Below, one piece after another: positions 40,640 through 53,600 of a stretch of DNA of 64,000 nucleotides. Source of the stretch: Whitmania pigra (taxonomy: Eukaryota; Annelida; Clitellata; Hirudinida; Haemopidae); assembly GCA_021613335.1 (NCBI GenBank), contig JAJTWR010000239.1:309501-373500 (forward strand), read 5' to 3'. Position 1 is the first letter of the stretch, and the number at the start of each line of letters is the position of its first letter. Under the pieces are notes generated by a model. That model did no database searches. It was not told the DNA's origin and was given only the letters and a program-made list of their open reading frames with translations. The position numbers and the translations under genes are program-made.

Positions 40640-41913
40640 TCTCGTCACCTATTGCTTCAAAAGCAGATTGAAACGATCTGCAACTTGTGCAATAACTTCG
40701 TACTTATCCTGACCAGGATATTGGGACTGCGGCTTCTTGAAGTAGTCGCGAACAGACTGCTGCTCCCCGTGGTACTTCGCCAGTTGGCGAATGTGTGCCA
40801 CCTTCATTTTTACTCTCGGGACACAATCTCTAACATGGTGCCCATGCATCACCATTGTTTCAATGCGAGCCCTTCCTCTTCTCGTATCTCTACTAAAACG
40901 CTTGCTGAAAAAGATCAGCAAAAAACCAACAGCACTAAATGCTCGCCTCGTATCTCCGACGACTTCCGAAGGTCAGAAAGCCCGCCCTGGCTGAGAACTC
41001 CACAAATGAACTCCTCAGACATTGATCCAACCTTATCAACCACGTACTCACGACCGCCGAGTACCTCACCGTCAACATCTCCCCTCTCAGTTACAATGAC
41101 ATCCGCAGCTCCAACCTCCACGATATCCACAGCTGAATCGAATTCGGAAACTCCCAACCCCAGTTCCTCCACTGATTCCTCAACTCGAGGAGGCTCCACT
41201 CTGGTCTCTCCCAAAGTCCCCCCTTCAATTATTTCTTCGGTTCTCTCCACAACCGATACCAACGAGGCAATCGTGCACGGAATTGGCTCATCGGGCACTG
41301 GCGCGACTTCTCTGGAATTTGCGAAACTTTCCCTCAGCTCACCTTTGTCCTCATTCTCAACATTTATTGGGAGCTCCACTATTGGACTGTCCCCGTCAAC
41401 TACCAAACTGGCCTCACTCACCTCAGCAAAGGTCTCCTCAGCACCGTTCTCCTCACCCAGCTCTTCCCTCAGCTCCATTCCCGATTCCTCACTCCATGGA
41501 AGAAACACTTCGCTTTCCAAAGTTCTTCCATCTACAATTTCCTCTTCCTCGTCTCCTCTCAACCGAAACCAGTGTGGCAATCGGGTACACTGCTGAGGCC
41601 TCAGCTGGCATGATGTTTATGGTGCTTGATGGAGTCTCCTCCGGTTGGTAGCTAGTAGAGGCCTTGTTGGAGAAAACCTCAGTTACTTTTTCCATCTTTT
41701 CTTCAAAGCTTTGCATCATTTTATCCATATTTCCCATCATCCATTTCAGACCCGGATCAACAATATATAAGCTTCTGGATCCTCACCCTGGTCTACTATC
41801 CACGACAGCAGGCGATCCTGCAATTCTTCCCTGGAGCCTTTCGAATCCATTTGCCTCAACTTAAGCTCACGTCTCATTCCAGCAAAAGTTAAATCTTCTA
41901 AGACCTTGCTCAT
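40640..41913 (-). pseudogene. Gypsy-like LTR retrotransposon gag region, broken
   Basis: The minus-strand ATG at 41913 begins MSKVLEDLTFAGMRRELKLR, an SAP-like opening, followed in shifted frames by KWMMGNMDKMMQSFEEKMEK (helical), a long acidic Glu/Val/Ser-rich region (41580-40915) and a basic end with HGHHVRDCVP (40845 area), which looks like a damaged zinc knuckle. It lies directly downstream (on the minus strand) of a primer-binding site and LTR, so gag is the natural reading. At least two frameshifts. No protease, RT or integrase follows; the element stops near 40640. Confidence 0.65.
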
Positions 41914-41928
41914 GACTTACTTTTTGGG

Positions 41929-41946
41929 ATCCCACTCCTGACACCA
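41929..41946 (-). promoter_or_regulatory. Retrotransposon primer-binding site
   Basis: Minus-strand TGGTGTCAGGAGTGGGAT begins with TGG (pairing with a tRNA CCA end) and starts one base inside the LTR. It looks complementary to the 3' end of a tRNA-Leu type; the exact tRNA is inferred. Confidence 0.75.
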
Positions 41947-41947
41947 A

Positions 41948-42150
41948 TGAAATAACCCGGGGGTCCGCAAATAAGTAAGTTAACTAATAAGTTTATTAGA
42001 GCAGGTATTCAGTTAACGGAACTGAATAATAGAAGTTAAGCGTTTAAGGAATTGAGGTACTTAAGGATGCAAATGGTTATTTGGGCTTCCAAGTTGTCTT
42101 GATTCTCGTTGTTTGTCAGGTGATTATCGAGAATGCTTTTCTGTAGCAAA
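41948..42150 (-). mobile_element. 5' LTR of the Gypsy-like element
   Basis: Begins TGAAATAACCCGGG on the plus strand, next to the primer-binding site, and matches the solo LTR at 4851-5073 in reverse orientation. The far end is uncertain (42150-42180). Confidence 0.8.
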
Positions 42151-42249
42151 AATAGATCTCACGTGCCCGGAAAAGATGCCAAATATAATTAAGTACAAAT
42201 TTAATTATATTAGCAATATAAACTTAATTAATTTCCAAAAATCTAAGTT

Positions 42250-43276
42250 TACAACAGATTCAATGCCTTGTTAAATACAGCTTCTCCGGGTCAGATTCAT
42301 GTATGGTGTTATGCCCGTGCCTTAAATTTGGTAATGGGTGACGTCACTGAAAAAGCGGTTGATGTTGTTACTTTATTTGGGGTTTTAAACGCATGTGCAG
42401 TCTTTCTTCGGGAATCCTATTTACGATTCAGTTTTTGGTTGTTTGGTGTGAATTTAGCAAATTGAAATACGTATCTGTAATTGGTGAAACCTGTTGGTGG
42501 GCAAAAGGCAGACCTCTTACTAAAATATTTGGAAATTTCTTAATCAAACCTTCAAGAAACCCAAGTCATCGACTTTTTGTACATTGACATGCTACAAACA
42601 TTTCATGATATTTCTACTTCAAACAAATTCAATAATGATGTCCGATACAGAGCAAAAGCTCTGTTAGATTCATTGACAAGTTTTGAATTTATTCTAACGG
42701 CACAATTAATTTTGAAAATATTTGAACACATTATAGGAATATTTGCAACCAATTGGAATGGATATACTACGAGGCTATAAGATGGTTCAAGACTGAATTA
42801 AGCAAAGTAGATAAATATTTTGATTCCATTTTTCAAGCAGCTACAAATTAAAAAAATTGCAAACAGTGAACTAGAAAAAAGAAATATCGACATTGACGTG
42901 CAGACGGTTTTGAAAGAAAAAGAATTATAGCCAACGAACCACTTGAAATTGCGAAAGATAAATTTTGTGTCAATGTTCACCGGTTATGGATCAAGTAATT
43001 AATAGTTTAAAACAGAGATTCTCTGAGCATGGTTGTCTCTACGCTGATTTATCTTGTTTAGATCCAAGAAATTTTGCAGACATTTTGAAAAGAATGCCTA
43101 GCGATGCATTGCAGTACCTGAGTGAGAACAGATTAAGAAATTTGCTGGGCCAATCAACTTTACAATCATTCATGCTGATGTCTTGTGAGAAGAACCTTCT
43201 TTCAAGAATCAATAATAATGAAATCGTTGATGTTTTAGCATCGACTAGTGAAACGATGAAAAAGCTGTTATGCTAG
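42250..43276 (+). pseudogene. hAT transposase remnant (ZMYM1-like)
   Basis: Frames read HVWCYARALNLVMGD, VVTLFGVLNACAVFLRESYL, then VSVIGETCWWAKGRPLTKIF, then RYRAKALLDSLTSFEFILTA, QLILKIFEHI and, from 42965, INSLKQRFSEHG and LSCLDPRNFADIL. The order (CYAHxLNLV, FFRES, GxTRWWxKDxALTKIF, LLDSLxxxExILTAQ) is that of hAT transposases annotated as zinc finger MYM-type protein 1-like. Two or more frameshifts; the N-terminal zinc finger and the C-terminal hATC domain are missing. Confidence 0.8.
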
Positions 43277-43547
43277 TTAACAGTGAAATTTTAGACTCTA
43301 GTGTTTCTTGTGTTTAAGTTGTTAAAACTAGGAGTTATTTAACTGTTTAATGTTATTTTGCATAATTACGAATTTGAACATGTAATACATAAAAAGATTC
43401 TTGCAACTTAAAGTAGTTTTTGAACTTTAAAATTTTATTATTATATATGAAGTAATTATAGAAACTAAAGAAAACTATATAAAAATTAAATTAAATTGAA
43501 AATAAGTAAAATATTAAATTATTGAAAAAATTTATATGAAACTATGA

Positions 43548-43612
43548 AGTGGGCCGCCACGACCAAATTTCCCGGGCCGTTTTTTTAAGCCAGTCCGACC
43601 TTGATGACGGGG
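43548..43612. repeat. Possible hAT terminal sequence
   Basis: A GC-rich island (GGGCCGCCACGACCAAATTT then CCCGGGCCG and AAGCCAGTCCGACC) resembles hAT-type ends and lies 270 bases after the hAT remnant. The left partner was not found. Confidence 0.4.
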
Positions 43613-44587
43613 TGCCGCGTTGATTATAATGAGTCCTAGTTTTTTGTGACTTGTCTTGTTGAGCCTAATCAAACAGAGTGAAGTTACAAGATTATGTTTT
43701 AAGATTAAGTTTCATTTTTTTTTTTTTGCATTTCTTGCTTTTTAATAAGAAGTACTTTAGTAATAATTATAAATACTATTTTTTTTCTTATTCTTGATTT
43801 TGTTCTTCTTGTTATTATTAATATTGATATTATATTATTAATGTATTTATAACTATACAAATAATAATCATAACTAAACAAACATTAAAACAATCAGTAC
43901 TTGAAAGTAAAGTAACTAAGAAAATGTCAAAATATCATGAAGCATATGACAAAATTATAATTGCACTATAATCCTTTCCAGATAAGCAGTTTTAGTTTTA
44001 AAATCTCTTCACAGATAACCGATGAAACATTCAGTAACTTTAATGCTCGAAGCTCGTCTAATAAAGATTCCTTTTCAAAATGTTATGGTTTTTTCTTTGA
44101 CTTCCGGACAAATTATGAACGTCTTATCAAGAATCGATAAAACTTATCGCTCTCAAACAATAACAAAACAATAGAATTCAAGTGATAATAACAACCACGA
44201 AAAGGTTAAAGAAATTTTATGCGTTCGTATGACGAAACTATATTCCATAATTAAAATGAAAACTATGAAAACATCAATTTTGTCAATGATTAAAATGCAT
44301 TCTGTTTTTAAAACTTTAAAGTAAACCTTTAGAACTTATTAAAATTTTAAAATAATTTGAAGAAATTGTAGTGAAAGCATTTAAGAAACTAAACATCAAG
44401 CACAAACTGACAGGTAAAAATGTCAGGTATAATTGTCAGACACAATAAAATTCAAATAAACTTTGCGTCAAAGCGACAAGAGGCACTTCAGACACAATCA
44501 GTAACAGCTTCTTAAGAAAAAGTAGCTCAGGAAATCCGATTCATTAAGGGAAAATATCAATGAATCTGCTTCCTAGTTAGATGACAG
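43613..44587. other. Gene-free stretch upstream of gene B
   Basis: AT-rich; no coding signal. GACGGGGTGCCG at 43616 is also found at the end of the 32.1 kb dispersed repeat. Confidence 0.5.
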
Positions 44588-44595
44588 TATAAAAA
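44588..44595 (+). promoter_or_regulatory. TATA box of gene B
   Basis: TATAAAAA lies 38 bases before the start codon, implying a 5' UTR of only a few bases. Confidence 0.7.
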
Positions 44596-44625
44596 GCAGC
44601 TGTTTGCCAAACTTCAAGCAAAAAG

Positions 44626-47600
44626 ATGAAACAAAGTCTTGTGAAAGTAGTCGCAATTTTAGTTACTTTTGGTTTAGTGGCTCAGGGAAGGGATGACACC
44701 CTGTTGGAATTTGCTTCTGGAACCGACGTGGTCGAAGCAGTGTCCACAAAAATTGACTCATCCTGCATCTTTAAAGATGACAATGAGCTGCTGAGAAGAA
44801 TAGCTTACGTGGAAACAACTGATGGACACGACGATGGGACGTTTACATCGCCCGATCACAAAGGCATGTGGAAGGTGAGTTTAGGGAAGTATAACAAATA
44901 AAAAAAAGCAGTTATCTATGTAAATATGAAAGTAAAATTATGATCCTTTATGCGACGTAGCTTTGTATTAACATTTTGCACTTTGTAGATGAGCGAATCA
45001 ATGTTTAAAAAAAGTATGGCAGCAGACAAGAACATATTAGAGAAAATTCAGCAAAACTTTCAAATAGACTGGAAAAAAACCACATGGCAAGATATTCAAA
45101 AACCGCTCCATGCGGGATTGGCCGTTCGTCTTTTCCTCTTGGTGAACTCGAAAAACAGACCAATACCAAGAGAAATTAAAGAACAGGCGCAATATTGGAA
45201 AATGTACTACAACTCAAAAGAAAGCGAGCAAAAATTTTTAGATAAAGTCTCGAATCTGGAAAAAGGTTTCAATGACTATAGTTTAAAATTCAAACGATAC
45301 ATCCACATTAATGGAGTTATATTTTATATGTGATCGTTAGGATGCAGTAATGGATTAGCTGACGTTGTGTTCCTCATGGACAGTTCAGGGAGCATTGGTT
45401 CTAGCAACTTTATCAAAATGAAGAAATTTTTGAAAGATGTCATAGCAACGTTGAATGTCGGACCAAATGAAACTCATACCAGAATCTCCGTTGTGTCTTT
45501 CGGAACTAAAGTTAAACCTGATTTTCATCTGGACTATTATCAAACGGTGGAGCAATATCACAAAGCAATAGATAATATTAAATATTTGAGTGAAGGTAGA
45601 ATGTCACTTATTTATTTGTAATTTTTGATATAATCATTCATTTCAACATAATGTCAGGTACTTATACACATTTGGCGTTGAGATATTTGGTTGACGAGGC
45701 TTTCAAAACCAGTCGCGGAGGTCGCCCAGAAAACAAAGGTGTGCCTAAACTGGGTATAACACTAACTGACGGTATGTCAGCCATATCTCAGCAAACCTTT
45801 AAAGAGGCGGCAAGAGCACACGATGCAGGTATAAACATGATTTCCATTGGAATTGGATCTGTGAATGAGGGAGAACTGACTGCAATGGCTTCTAAGCCAA
45901 CATGTCGTCACAAATTCCTACTAAACGGATTTTCTGAACTTGATCTTATTAAAGACATAATTGAGAAAAAGTCTTGCGAAGGTAAGCCGACTTCCATATA
46001 AGGTTGTATTATATGAGGTGATAATTCACATCAATGTTTGTGTAATAACTTTTATGTCGTATGGCTAACTTATTAGATAACTCTAGTTTTATTATTTTGC
46101 AGCAATATTTTTTTATTAATACTCTTTTGACATTGATTTCTCAATGTTAAAATCTGATTATATTTTATTATAGCTCCAATAAATTTTAAACCTGGAAACA
46201 ATGACATCGCAACTCAACTTCCAGCTGGTGGAAATAAACAGTGTAAGATTGAAGTCACAGTTAATGGAACAACAATAACGGTCAGTAAAAAGACTTTCCT
46301 TGTTTTCCATGAATTTGAATATAAATTTCTATATTTTATCCATCACTGAAGGTCCATCCAACAGACAAAGGGATAATAACTTTATATTTGTCTCGATCGG
46401 TGTATCCCAATCCCGCGAACTTCGACAAGAAATTGACTGCCAATAGTCAATATCCGGCTGTTGAATTTCTGCCAGGATCACCGTTCGTGAATGTCACAGT
46501 TTATTGCATGCTGGAGGGAGATAAAGAAGTATCGGTTAATATAAGTATCAACCTCAAACCTGGAAGTTAGTTCTTAAAAATTGTATTAACATAATCATAA
46601 GAAATAATTTCTGATTTAATGGTAACTGATGATTTTTTATTTTATCAGATAATGACCAGTGCAAAATAAATCCATGTCAAAATGGTGGAAAGTGTAAAAA
46701 CGTTGTGAAGGGCAATTATGAATGCGAATGTATTTTGCCATTTGCTGGGAAAAACTGTGAACATGGTAAAAACAGCAAATAAACGTTCATCGACATCAAT
46801 TACATAACTTGACAGTTTACGTGGAAACGTTTAAGAATGTTATGTAAATGTAGGCATATAATTATTTACCATTAACTTTGGAATGTATAACATTTAGTGA
46901 GATTGAATTATATCGTAATAACTAATTATTAATTTTTAATTAACTGTCATTAGCTGATCAAGGTTACAACTGTCAGAATAAAAATCCCTGCACACCGGAA
47001 AACATCGCAGCGCAAAAATTTTACTTTCCTCACGAAGTAAAAAGCAAATATGTTCAGTGCAGTGAAAAGGGACAATGCTTTGAGATGAATTGTCCTCCTG
47101 GATTAAGCTGGAACCCAACTGCCTACACTTGCACGTTAAGTTAGTTCTTAAAAAATGTATTAACATAATCATAAGAAATAATTTCTGATTTAATGGTAAC
47201 TGATGATTTTCTATTTTATCAGATAATGACCAGTGCAAAATAAATCCCTGTCAAAACGGTGGAAAGTGTAAAAACGTTGTGAATGGCAATTATGAATGCG
47301 AATGTATTTTGCCATTTACTGGGAAAAACTGTGAACATGGTAAAAATAGCAAATAAATGTTTATCGACATTAATGTTTATCTAATTACATAATTACAGTT
47401 TACATGGAAACGTTTAAGAATGTTATGTAAATTTAGGAAGATAATTATTTACCATTAACCTTGGAATGTATAACATTTAGTAAGATTGAATTATATCTTA
47501 ATAACTAATTATTAATTTTTGATTAACTGTCATTAGCTGATCAAGGTTTCAACTGTCAGAATAAAAATCCCTGCACGCCGGAAAACATCGCAGCGCAAAA

Positions 47601-48854
47601 ATTTTACTTTCCTCACGAAGTAAAAGGCAAATATGTTCAGTGCAGTGAATGGGAACAATGCTTTGAGATGAATTGTCCTCCTGGATTAAGCTGGAACCCA
47701 ACTGCCTACACTTGCACGTTAAGTTAGTTCTTAAAAAATGTATTAACATAATCATACGAAATAATCTATGATTTAATGACAACTGATGATTTTCTATTTT
47801 ATCAGATAATGACCAGTGCAAAATAAATCCCTGTCAAAACGGTGGAAAGTGTAAAAACGTTGTGAATGGCAATTATGAATGCGAATGTATTTTGCCATTT
47901 ACTGGGAAAAACTGTGAACATGGTAAAAACAGCAAATAAATGTTTATCGACATCAATGTTTATCTAATTACATAATTACAGTTTACATGGAAACGTTTAA
48001 GAATCTTATGTAAATTTAGGAAGATAATTATTCATCATTAACCTTGGAATGTATAACATTTAGTAAGATTGAATTATATCTTAATAACTAATTATTAATT
48101 TTTGATTAACTGTCATTAGCTGATCAAGGTTTCAACTGTCAGAATAAAAATCCCTGCACGCCGGAAAACATCGCAGCGCAAAAATTTTACTTTCCTCACG
48201 AAGTAAAAGGCAAATATGTTCAGTGCAGTGAATGGGGACAATGCTTTGAGATGAATTGTCCTCCTGGATTAAGCTGGAACCCAACTGCCTACACTTGCAC
48301 GTTAAGTTAGTTCTTAAAAAATGTATTAACATAATCATAAGAAATAATTTCTGATTTAAAGGTAACTGATGATTTTCTATTTTATCAGATAATGACCAGT
48401 GTAAAATAAATCCATGTCAAAACGGTGGAAAGTGTAAAAACGTTGTGAATGGCAATTACGAATGCGAATGTATTTTGCCATTTTCTGGGAAAAACTGTGA
48501 ACATGGTAAAAACAGCAAATAAACGTTTATCGACATCAATTAACTTTTAAGAATGTTATGTAAATTTAGGAATATAATTATTTACCAATAACTTTGGAAG
48601 GCATAACATTTAGTGAATTTGAATTATAATTTAATAACTAATTATTAATTTTTAATTTACTGTCATTAGCTGATCAAGGTTTCAACTGTCAGAATAAACA
48701 TCCCTGCACGCCGGAAAACATCGCAGCGAGAAAATTTTACTTTCCTCACGAAGTAAAAGGCAAATATGTACAGTGCAGTGAATGGGGACAATGCTTTGAG
48801 ATGAATTGTCCTTCTGGATTAAGCTGGAACCCAACTGCCAACACTTGCACATAA
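44626..48854 (+). CDS. Gene B: secreted VWA protein with four EGF + chitin-binding pairs (878 aa)
   Basis: Exons: 44626-44874, 44989-45265, 45341-45595, 45658-45981, 46174-46280, 46352-46565, 46649-46765, 46954-47139, 47223-47339, 47537-47722, 47806-47922, 48120-48305, 48389-48505, 48670-48854. The frame closes exactly at TAA. Same N-terminal half as gene A: signal peptide, N-terminal domain ([16 protein letters not shown]), VWA about 176-368 ([20 protein letters not shown]), linker domain 369-475. The tail is four repeats of an EGF exon (117 bases) plus a chitin-binding exon (185-186 bases). Each pair is 101 residues (100 in the last) and nearly identical to the others ([11 protein letters not shown], then [17 protein letters not shown] and [16 protein letters not shown]). 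All these exons are phase 1-1. Six cysteines are kept in every module. Probably a multivalent extracellular chitin binder. Confidence 0.9.
46649..48854 (+). repeat. Tandem EGF-CBM exon-pair units inside gene B
   Basis: Unit starts at 46649, 47223, 47806 and 48389 (period 574-583 bases). Introns are copied as faithfully as exons, for example AACTAATTATTAATTTTT and TGATTTTCTATTTTATCAG recur in each. The last unit lacks the downstream intron and ends in TAA. Confidence 0.95.
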
Positions 48855-49471
48855 AACACTTGTTTTCAATTCTCCAAAACACTCCGGACTGCGATTAATT
48901 TTGATTGACAAACTGATATTAACTTTTAATAATGCATTTTTTAATGAATTATTTTTAATTATGCTGCATAAAAATAAACTTCAAATCAAACAAATTTATG
49001 GGATTTCAAAGTAATAAAATTTATTATAAATAAATTACAAAATTAACTTTGTTTAAACATGAACTTCTTTGCCTTCGACACAAAGACATGCTTTTGACAT
49101 CAGTGAATGTCAAGTATAGCTGCGTGACTTTAATAAATTAAGTAAGGATTACGACCAGTGAAAGTGAATCACCTATGCCACAACAACAACAACACGATTG
49201 AACATGAGTGAAATAACAAATATTTTGTTCTAAAAAGGCGGAAGAAGCCTGCTTACATGGCTTTCAATAAGAACAAGATTATAATCAAACAAACAAACGA
49301 AATTGATAGTTAAAGTAAAACATAGAAAAATACACCATTAAACATTAACTTTATTTTCTGAGAAAATAAATGAAGAAAATTCCAAAAATAAATCATCAAA
49401 GTCGAGCATGAGAACTAATAACGTACTTCAAACCATTTCACTCATCTTCTCAGGAATAAAAAGTTGAATGA
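48855..49471 (+). repeat. 3' flank duplicated with gene A (copy B)
   Basis: Near-identical partner of 39402-40031; differs by small indels and scattered substitutions. Carries AATAAA at 48973-48978, the likely poly(A) signal of gene B. Confidence 0.92.
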
Positions 49472-50617
49472 ATCTTTTCACAATTTATTTAACTAAGCAC
49501 AGTTCGTATGATTCACAACATTATATCAATATCAATAAATTAATAATGTAAATACAAGCTTTGCAAATTACGTTCACGAATAATAAATATTCTGCCAAAT
49601 TTATTTTTGTTTAATTTTTAACCGCATTTGCAATTATGACAGCTGTCATTTGCAGCAAACTGTCTTCTACTGTCGCAGAGTCGGTGCTTCGAATTTGACT
49701 GAAAGGACACCATTGAAATGAAATCATACCATTTACAAGACAACTTAAAAACTTTCATTTTCTGAAATTTGTAAGCAATTGAGGCCTGACATTGGCTTAG
49801 TTGTCAATAAGCCGATGAAATATTCGATGACGCAGTTAAAACAAATTCGTCGGTTTTGTCGTACATTAATAATAATTAATAACCAAGATAATAAAACAAA
49901 AAAAACAACAAATCGAAATTAATAAAACGACTAAAAGCAATGTCTTGAATTATTTTATTTCAACGCTGGAAAAAATTATTTGTACCTAGCAGTAATATAC
50001 ATATAATAAGAGCAGTAACTGGTGCTTTAAGGTACGTACTTATGAGTTGAATAGGAAATAATTAAATGAGTGAACAAAGAATGGATTGTTGAACAATTTA
50101 ATAATTTGTTGTTCTTAAACAACTGAACCAAGTCACTGTTTTATGAATTCATATCCCACTGATCAAAGATTTAAGAAGTTCCAACAGAAATTTTATAACA
50201 TTTTTTAATTGGTTTTTCAGGATGAAGTGCAACAGGAAATTTGTTGAGTCATCGAGCCATTGAATGCTCTCCTTGTTTGAAGATCTGCAAATAGACTAGT
50301 GTTCATTAAGCCTATTTTAGGATAAATGTATATAAATTTTATTGTTATAAAGATGAATATCATATACTTAATAATCATTGCAATATTATAACAGATTTAA
50401 TCATTTTTAGCAGAAATAAAAGTTAATTACACAATAAATAGCATGCTTGATTTGTTTTCAATGGATATAATAACTGGGGGGGGTAAGGATTTCTAAAAAT
50501 AACAACAGGATGCCATCAGGATGTTGCTTGTGTTTCCCCAAATAATTTCCGAGACCCTCAAAAGTCTGAATGGGGTGAACCAGTAATACGATCAGCCCAC
50601 GCGCATTGTGTTGAATC
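49472..50617. other. Gene-free stretch upstream of gene C
   Basis: AT-rich unique sequence; no coding signal seen. Confidence 0.5.
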
Positions 50618-50625
50618 TATATAAA
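50618..50625 (+). promoter_or_regulatory. TATA box of gene C
   Basis: TATATAAA lies 60-67 bases before the start codon. Confidence 0.65.
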
Positions 50626-50684
50626 CCGAAGACCATCGACCAAAACCAGTTGCCATTGCTAATAACAAGGCAATATCGAAAATC

Positions 50685-53600
50685 ATGAAAATGTTTAAGG
50701 TCGCCATAATTTTAAGTGTATTTGTAACCAGCTGTCTTTCCGCCGTAGATGAAACTTTGGTGCAAAAGGCAGTTGGTGCAATTGTGGTTGAAGCCGCGCT
50801 TAACAAGATAGAATCTTCGTGCATCTTTGACAACGACAATTTGTTCCTCCGAAGAATCGCCTTCGTCGAAAGTTCTGATGGCACTGATCCAAAAACTTTC
50901 AGGGCAGGATATTATGGAGGAATTTGGCAGGTATGGGGTGCTTATTAAATATTTATTTACATTATATGATTTATATAACTTTTGTGTCCTGTCACAGGTT
51001 GATCAAGAAATGTTCGTACAAACTCAAACCAGCTCTTTCATCAGTGACAAAAGACAATCTATCCTCAGCTATTATGGTTTTAATTGGAATTCGGTCCAAT
51101 GGTCAGATCTGTTGAAACCATTTTATTCTGGACTCGCTGCAAGACTTTTCAATCAGCTTAAAACTAATTCTTTATCGAAATTCTCATCTGTGAGTGAACA
51201 GGCGAATTTCTGGAAAACTAATTATCGACTTAACGGGGACGCATCAACATTTGTTAGCAAATCAAATTCACTTCAAAGCAGTAAGTACATATTTCTAAAT
51301 ATTCTATAATAATAATAGATGAGAGTTAAAAATAAAACATTCATTTCCAGAATGCGTAAGAGGAGCTGCTGATGTCATGTTCATAGTTGATGAGTCTGGT
51401 AGCATCGGTATTAATAACTACAACAAGGTCAAAGAATTCTTGAAGAAAGTTGTAAATGCTTTGAACGTCGGACCTGATCCTGTTAAAGATAGCAGAATAT
51501 GTGTTCTTAGCTTCTCAAATTTTAATAACCTGGTGTTTAATTTTAAAAAATATTCCACAAAAACAGATTATATCAATGCTATAAGCAACATGGGATACTA
51601 TAGTGAAGGTACTATTTTTATGACATTTGCATTAAAATGGCTTCATTATTCGCAATTACAATTTTTCATTATTTAATCTCTTTAGGGACAAACACTTATT
51701 TGGCTTTGAAATATCTGAGAGAAAATGCATTCGATTCAAATTCTGGCGCGAGATTAAACATACCAAGAGTGGCCGTCGTCTTAACTGACGGACAATCGAA
51801 TGACGTTTCTGCCACTTTAGTGGAAGCAAGGAAATTGCAGAAAACCGACATAACGGTCTTAGCAGTTGGAGTTGGAAATGGAGTTAATGTTCAGGAACTT
51901 AATGAAATCGCCACTGATCCTGATTGCAAACATCGCTTCCTTCTGAATGATTTTCAGGCATTTGACAGTTTCCTCAACATCATTGAAAAGAAAACTTGTG
52001 ATGGTAGGGACATTCTTGTGTTACTTTTATCTTACTTTTCCTTTCCGTTTATTTTATGTTGCTATTAATATAATTAAATTTATAATAATGCCTTGATTTA
52101 CCACGTTATGGAACTTTCGTAACGAAATATTAATCGAAATCAATTAATTTAGCTCCGGTGATAATAAATAATGAAACCGTAATCAATATTCCAATCTCTG
52201 GAAGTCAGCCGTGTAAAGTGTCACTTACTTCAAAGGGAATTACCATCGAGGTATGTAACCAATTCCAGTTGAATAGCGGCTTTAATTTTTGATTCTTGGA
52301 ATTCATTATATTCTGATAATTTTCATGCTTCAAATTATTCATTAAACAGATTCATAATTCGGGTGGCAATTCAACAATTTATTTCTCTAACGTTACGTCT
52401 CCAAGTTCCTCCTTTTATGATTACAAATTCTACTTCGGTCGTGACGTGGTAACGATATATTTGCCATATTCTCCATCAAACGATGGCAGCAACTCTTACG
52501 CTTATTGTCTTGTCGAAGGAGAACCAAACACAAACGTCACCGTGAATCCATGCTCTGGAAGTGAGTGTTTTAAGACAATTTATAAATGAATATTTGTTAA
52601 TATGCGATTAATCGTTATTTAAATAAGCTCTGATTTTGTTTTTCATTAGATTGCGATCGATGCAGCCAAAAACCATGCCCCGCCGGCAAGATCTGCAAGA
52701 ACGATGTCCATTTTAGTTACACGTGTGTCAATCCAGGTAAGCTAAAAATTTTACTTTCATTTAGAAAATTTGAATTTATCTAATAATTTGAAATGGGGTT
52801 AGCAAGTGAATTTTTGCAGATCATTAATTATAATATTCTACAAAGTTTACTGCTTTGCTATCTGACTGTTAACATTTTTTACGAGTTTAATTTTTAATTA
52901 GAAAAATAAATTAAAAAATTTCTTTGTAGAGGTGCCAGCGTTGAGTGGATATGACTGTGCCACCAACAACCCATGCACCACTGAGAATGCACTCAAGAAT
53001 CAGTTTTACTTCCCATCGACTGTTGTAGGTTACTTCGTTCAATGCAGTGAGTGGGGTCAGTGCTTTGTCATGCCTTGCCCTAGAGGTCTCGTTTGGAACG
53101 TAAAAGCTTATACCTGTACTCCTCCTAACTGGAATGGAGGTAATTTAGTTTTTAAAAACGTCTCATTTCAAATAAGAATTTAATACTTTCATACAAGCTT
53201 ATAATGTTATCCTTTGCTATCGAGGAAAATTGTTTTTTTTTTAATTTTGAATTTATTTATTTATTCATTGTTTAATTATGAAGTTTTAAGAATTCCTTTA
53301 ATTATTTAAGGCAGTACTGGCAGCACAGGCAACACTGGCAGTTCAGGCAATCCTAATGACGACCCTAAAGGTAACAATTAATGAATTACATTTTAACTAC
53401 GTCTGATCATTTTACATTATTTTTCAGATCCTACAAAATATGGTTACGATTGCTACACAAGCAATCCTTGCACTCCAGCAAATGCAGCCTTAAAAAAGTT
53501 CTACTTTCCTGCTAAGCTTTTGGGCAGTTTCATCCAATGTGGTGAATGGGGTCAATGCTACACTATGCCCTGTCCTCCAGGTCAAGTCTGGAACGTGGAA

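Noticed and set aside
40652..41596. 314-codon plus-strand frame rich in Ser, Thr and Pro, resembling a mucin
   Set aside because: It is the antisense shadow of the acidic gag-like frame, which has a primer-binding site and LTR in the right place on the minus strand.
46936..48338. Minus-strand frames with a repeated motif ([18 protein letters not shown]) across gene B
   Set aside because: Reverse-strand shadows of the repeated chitin-binding exons; the plus-strand exons splice into one continuous frame with conserved cysteines.
46649..48854. Regularly spaced near-identical repeats that might suggest a CRISPR-like array
   Set aside because: The repeats are 117-base EGF and 186-base CBM exons with conserved splice sites in a eukaryotic gene.
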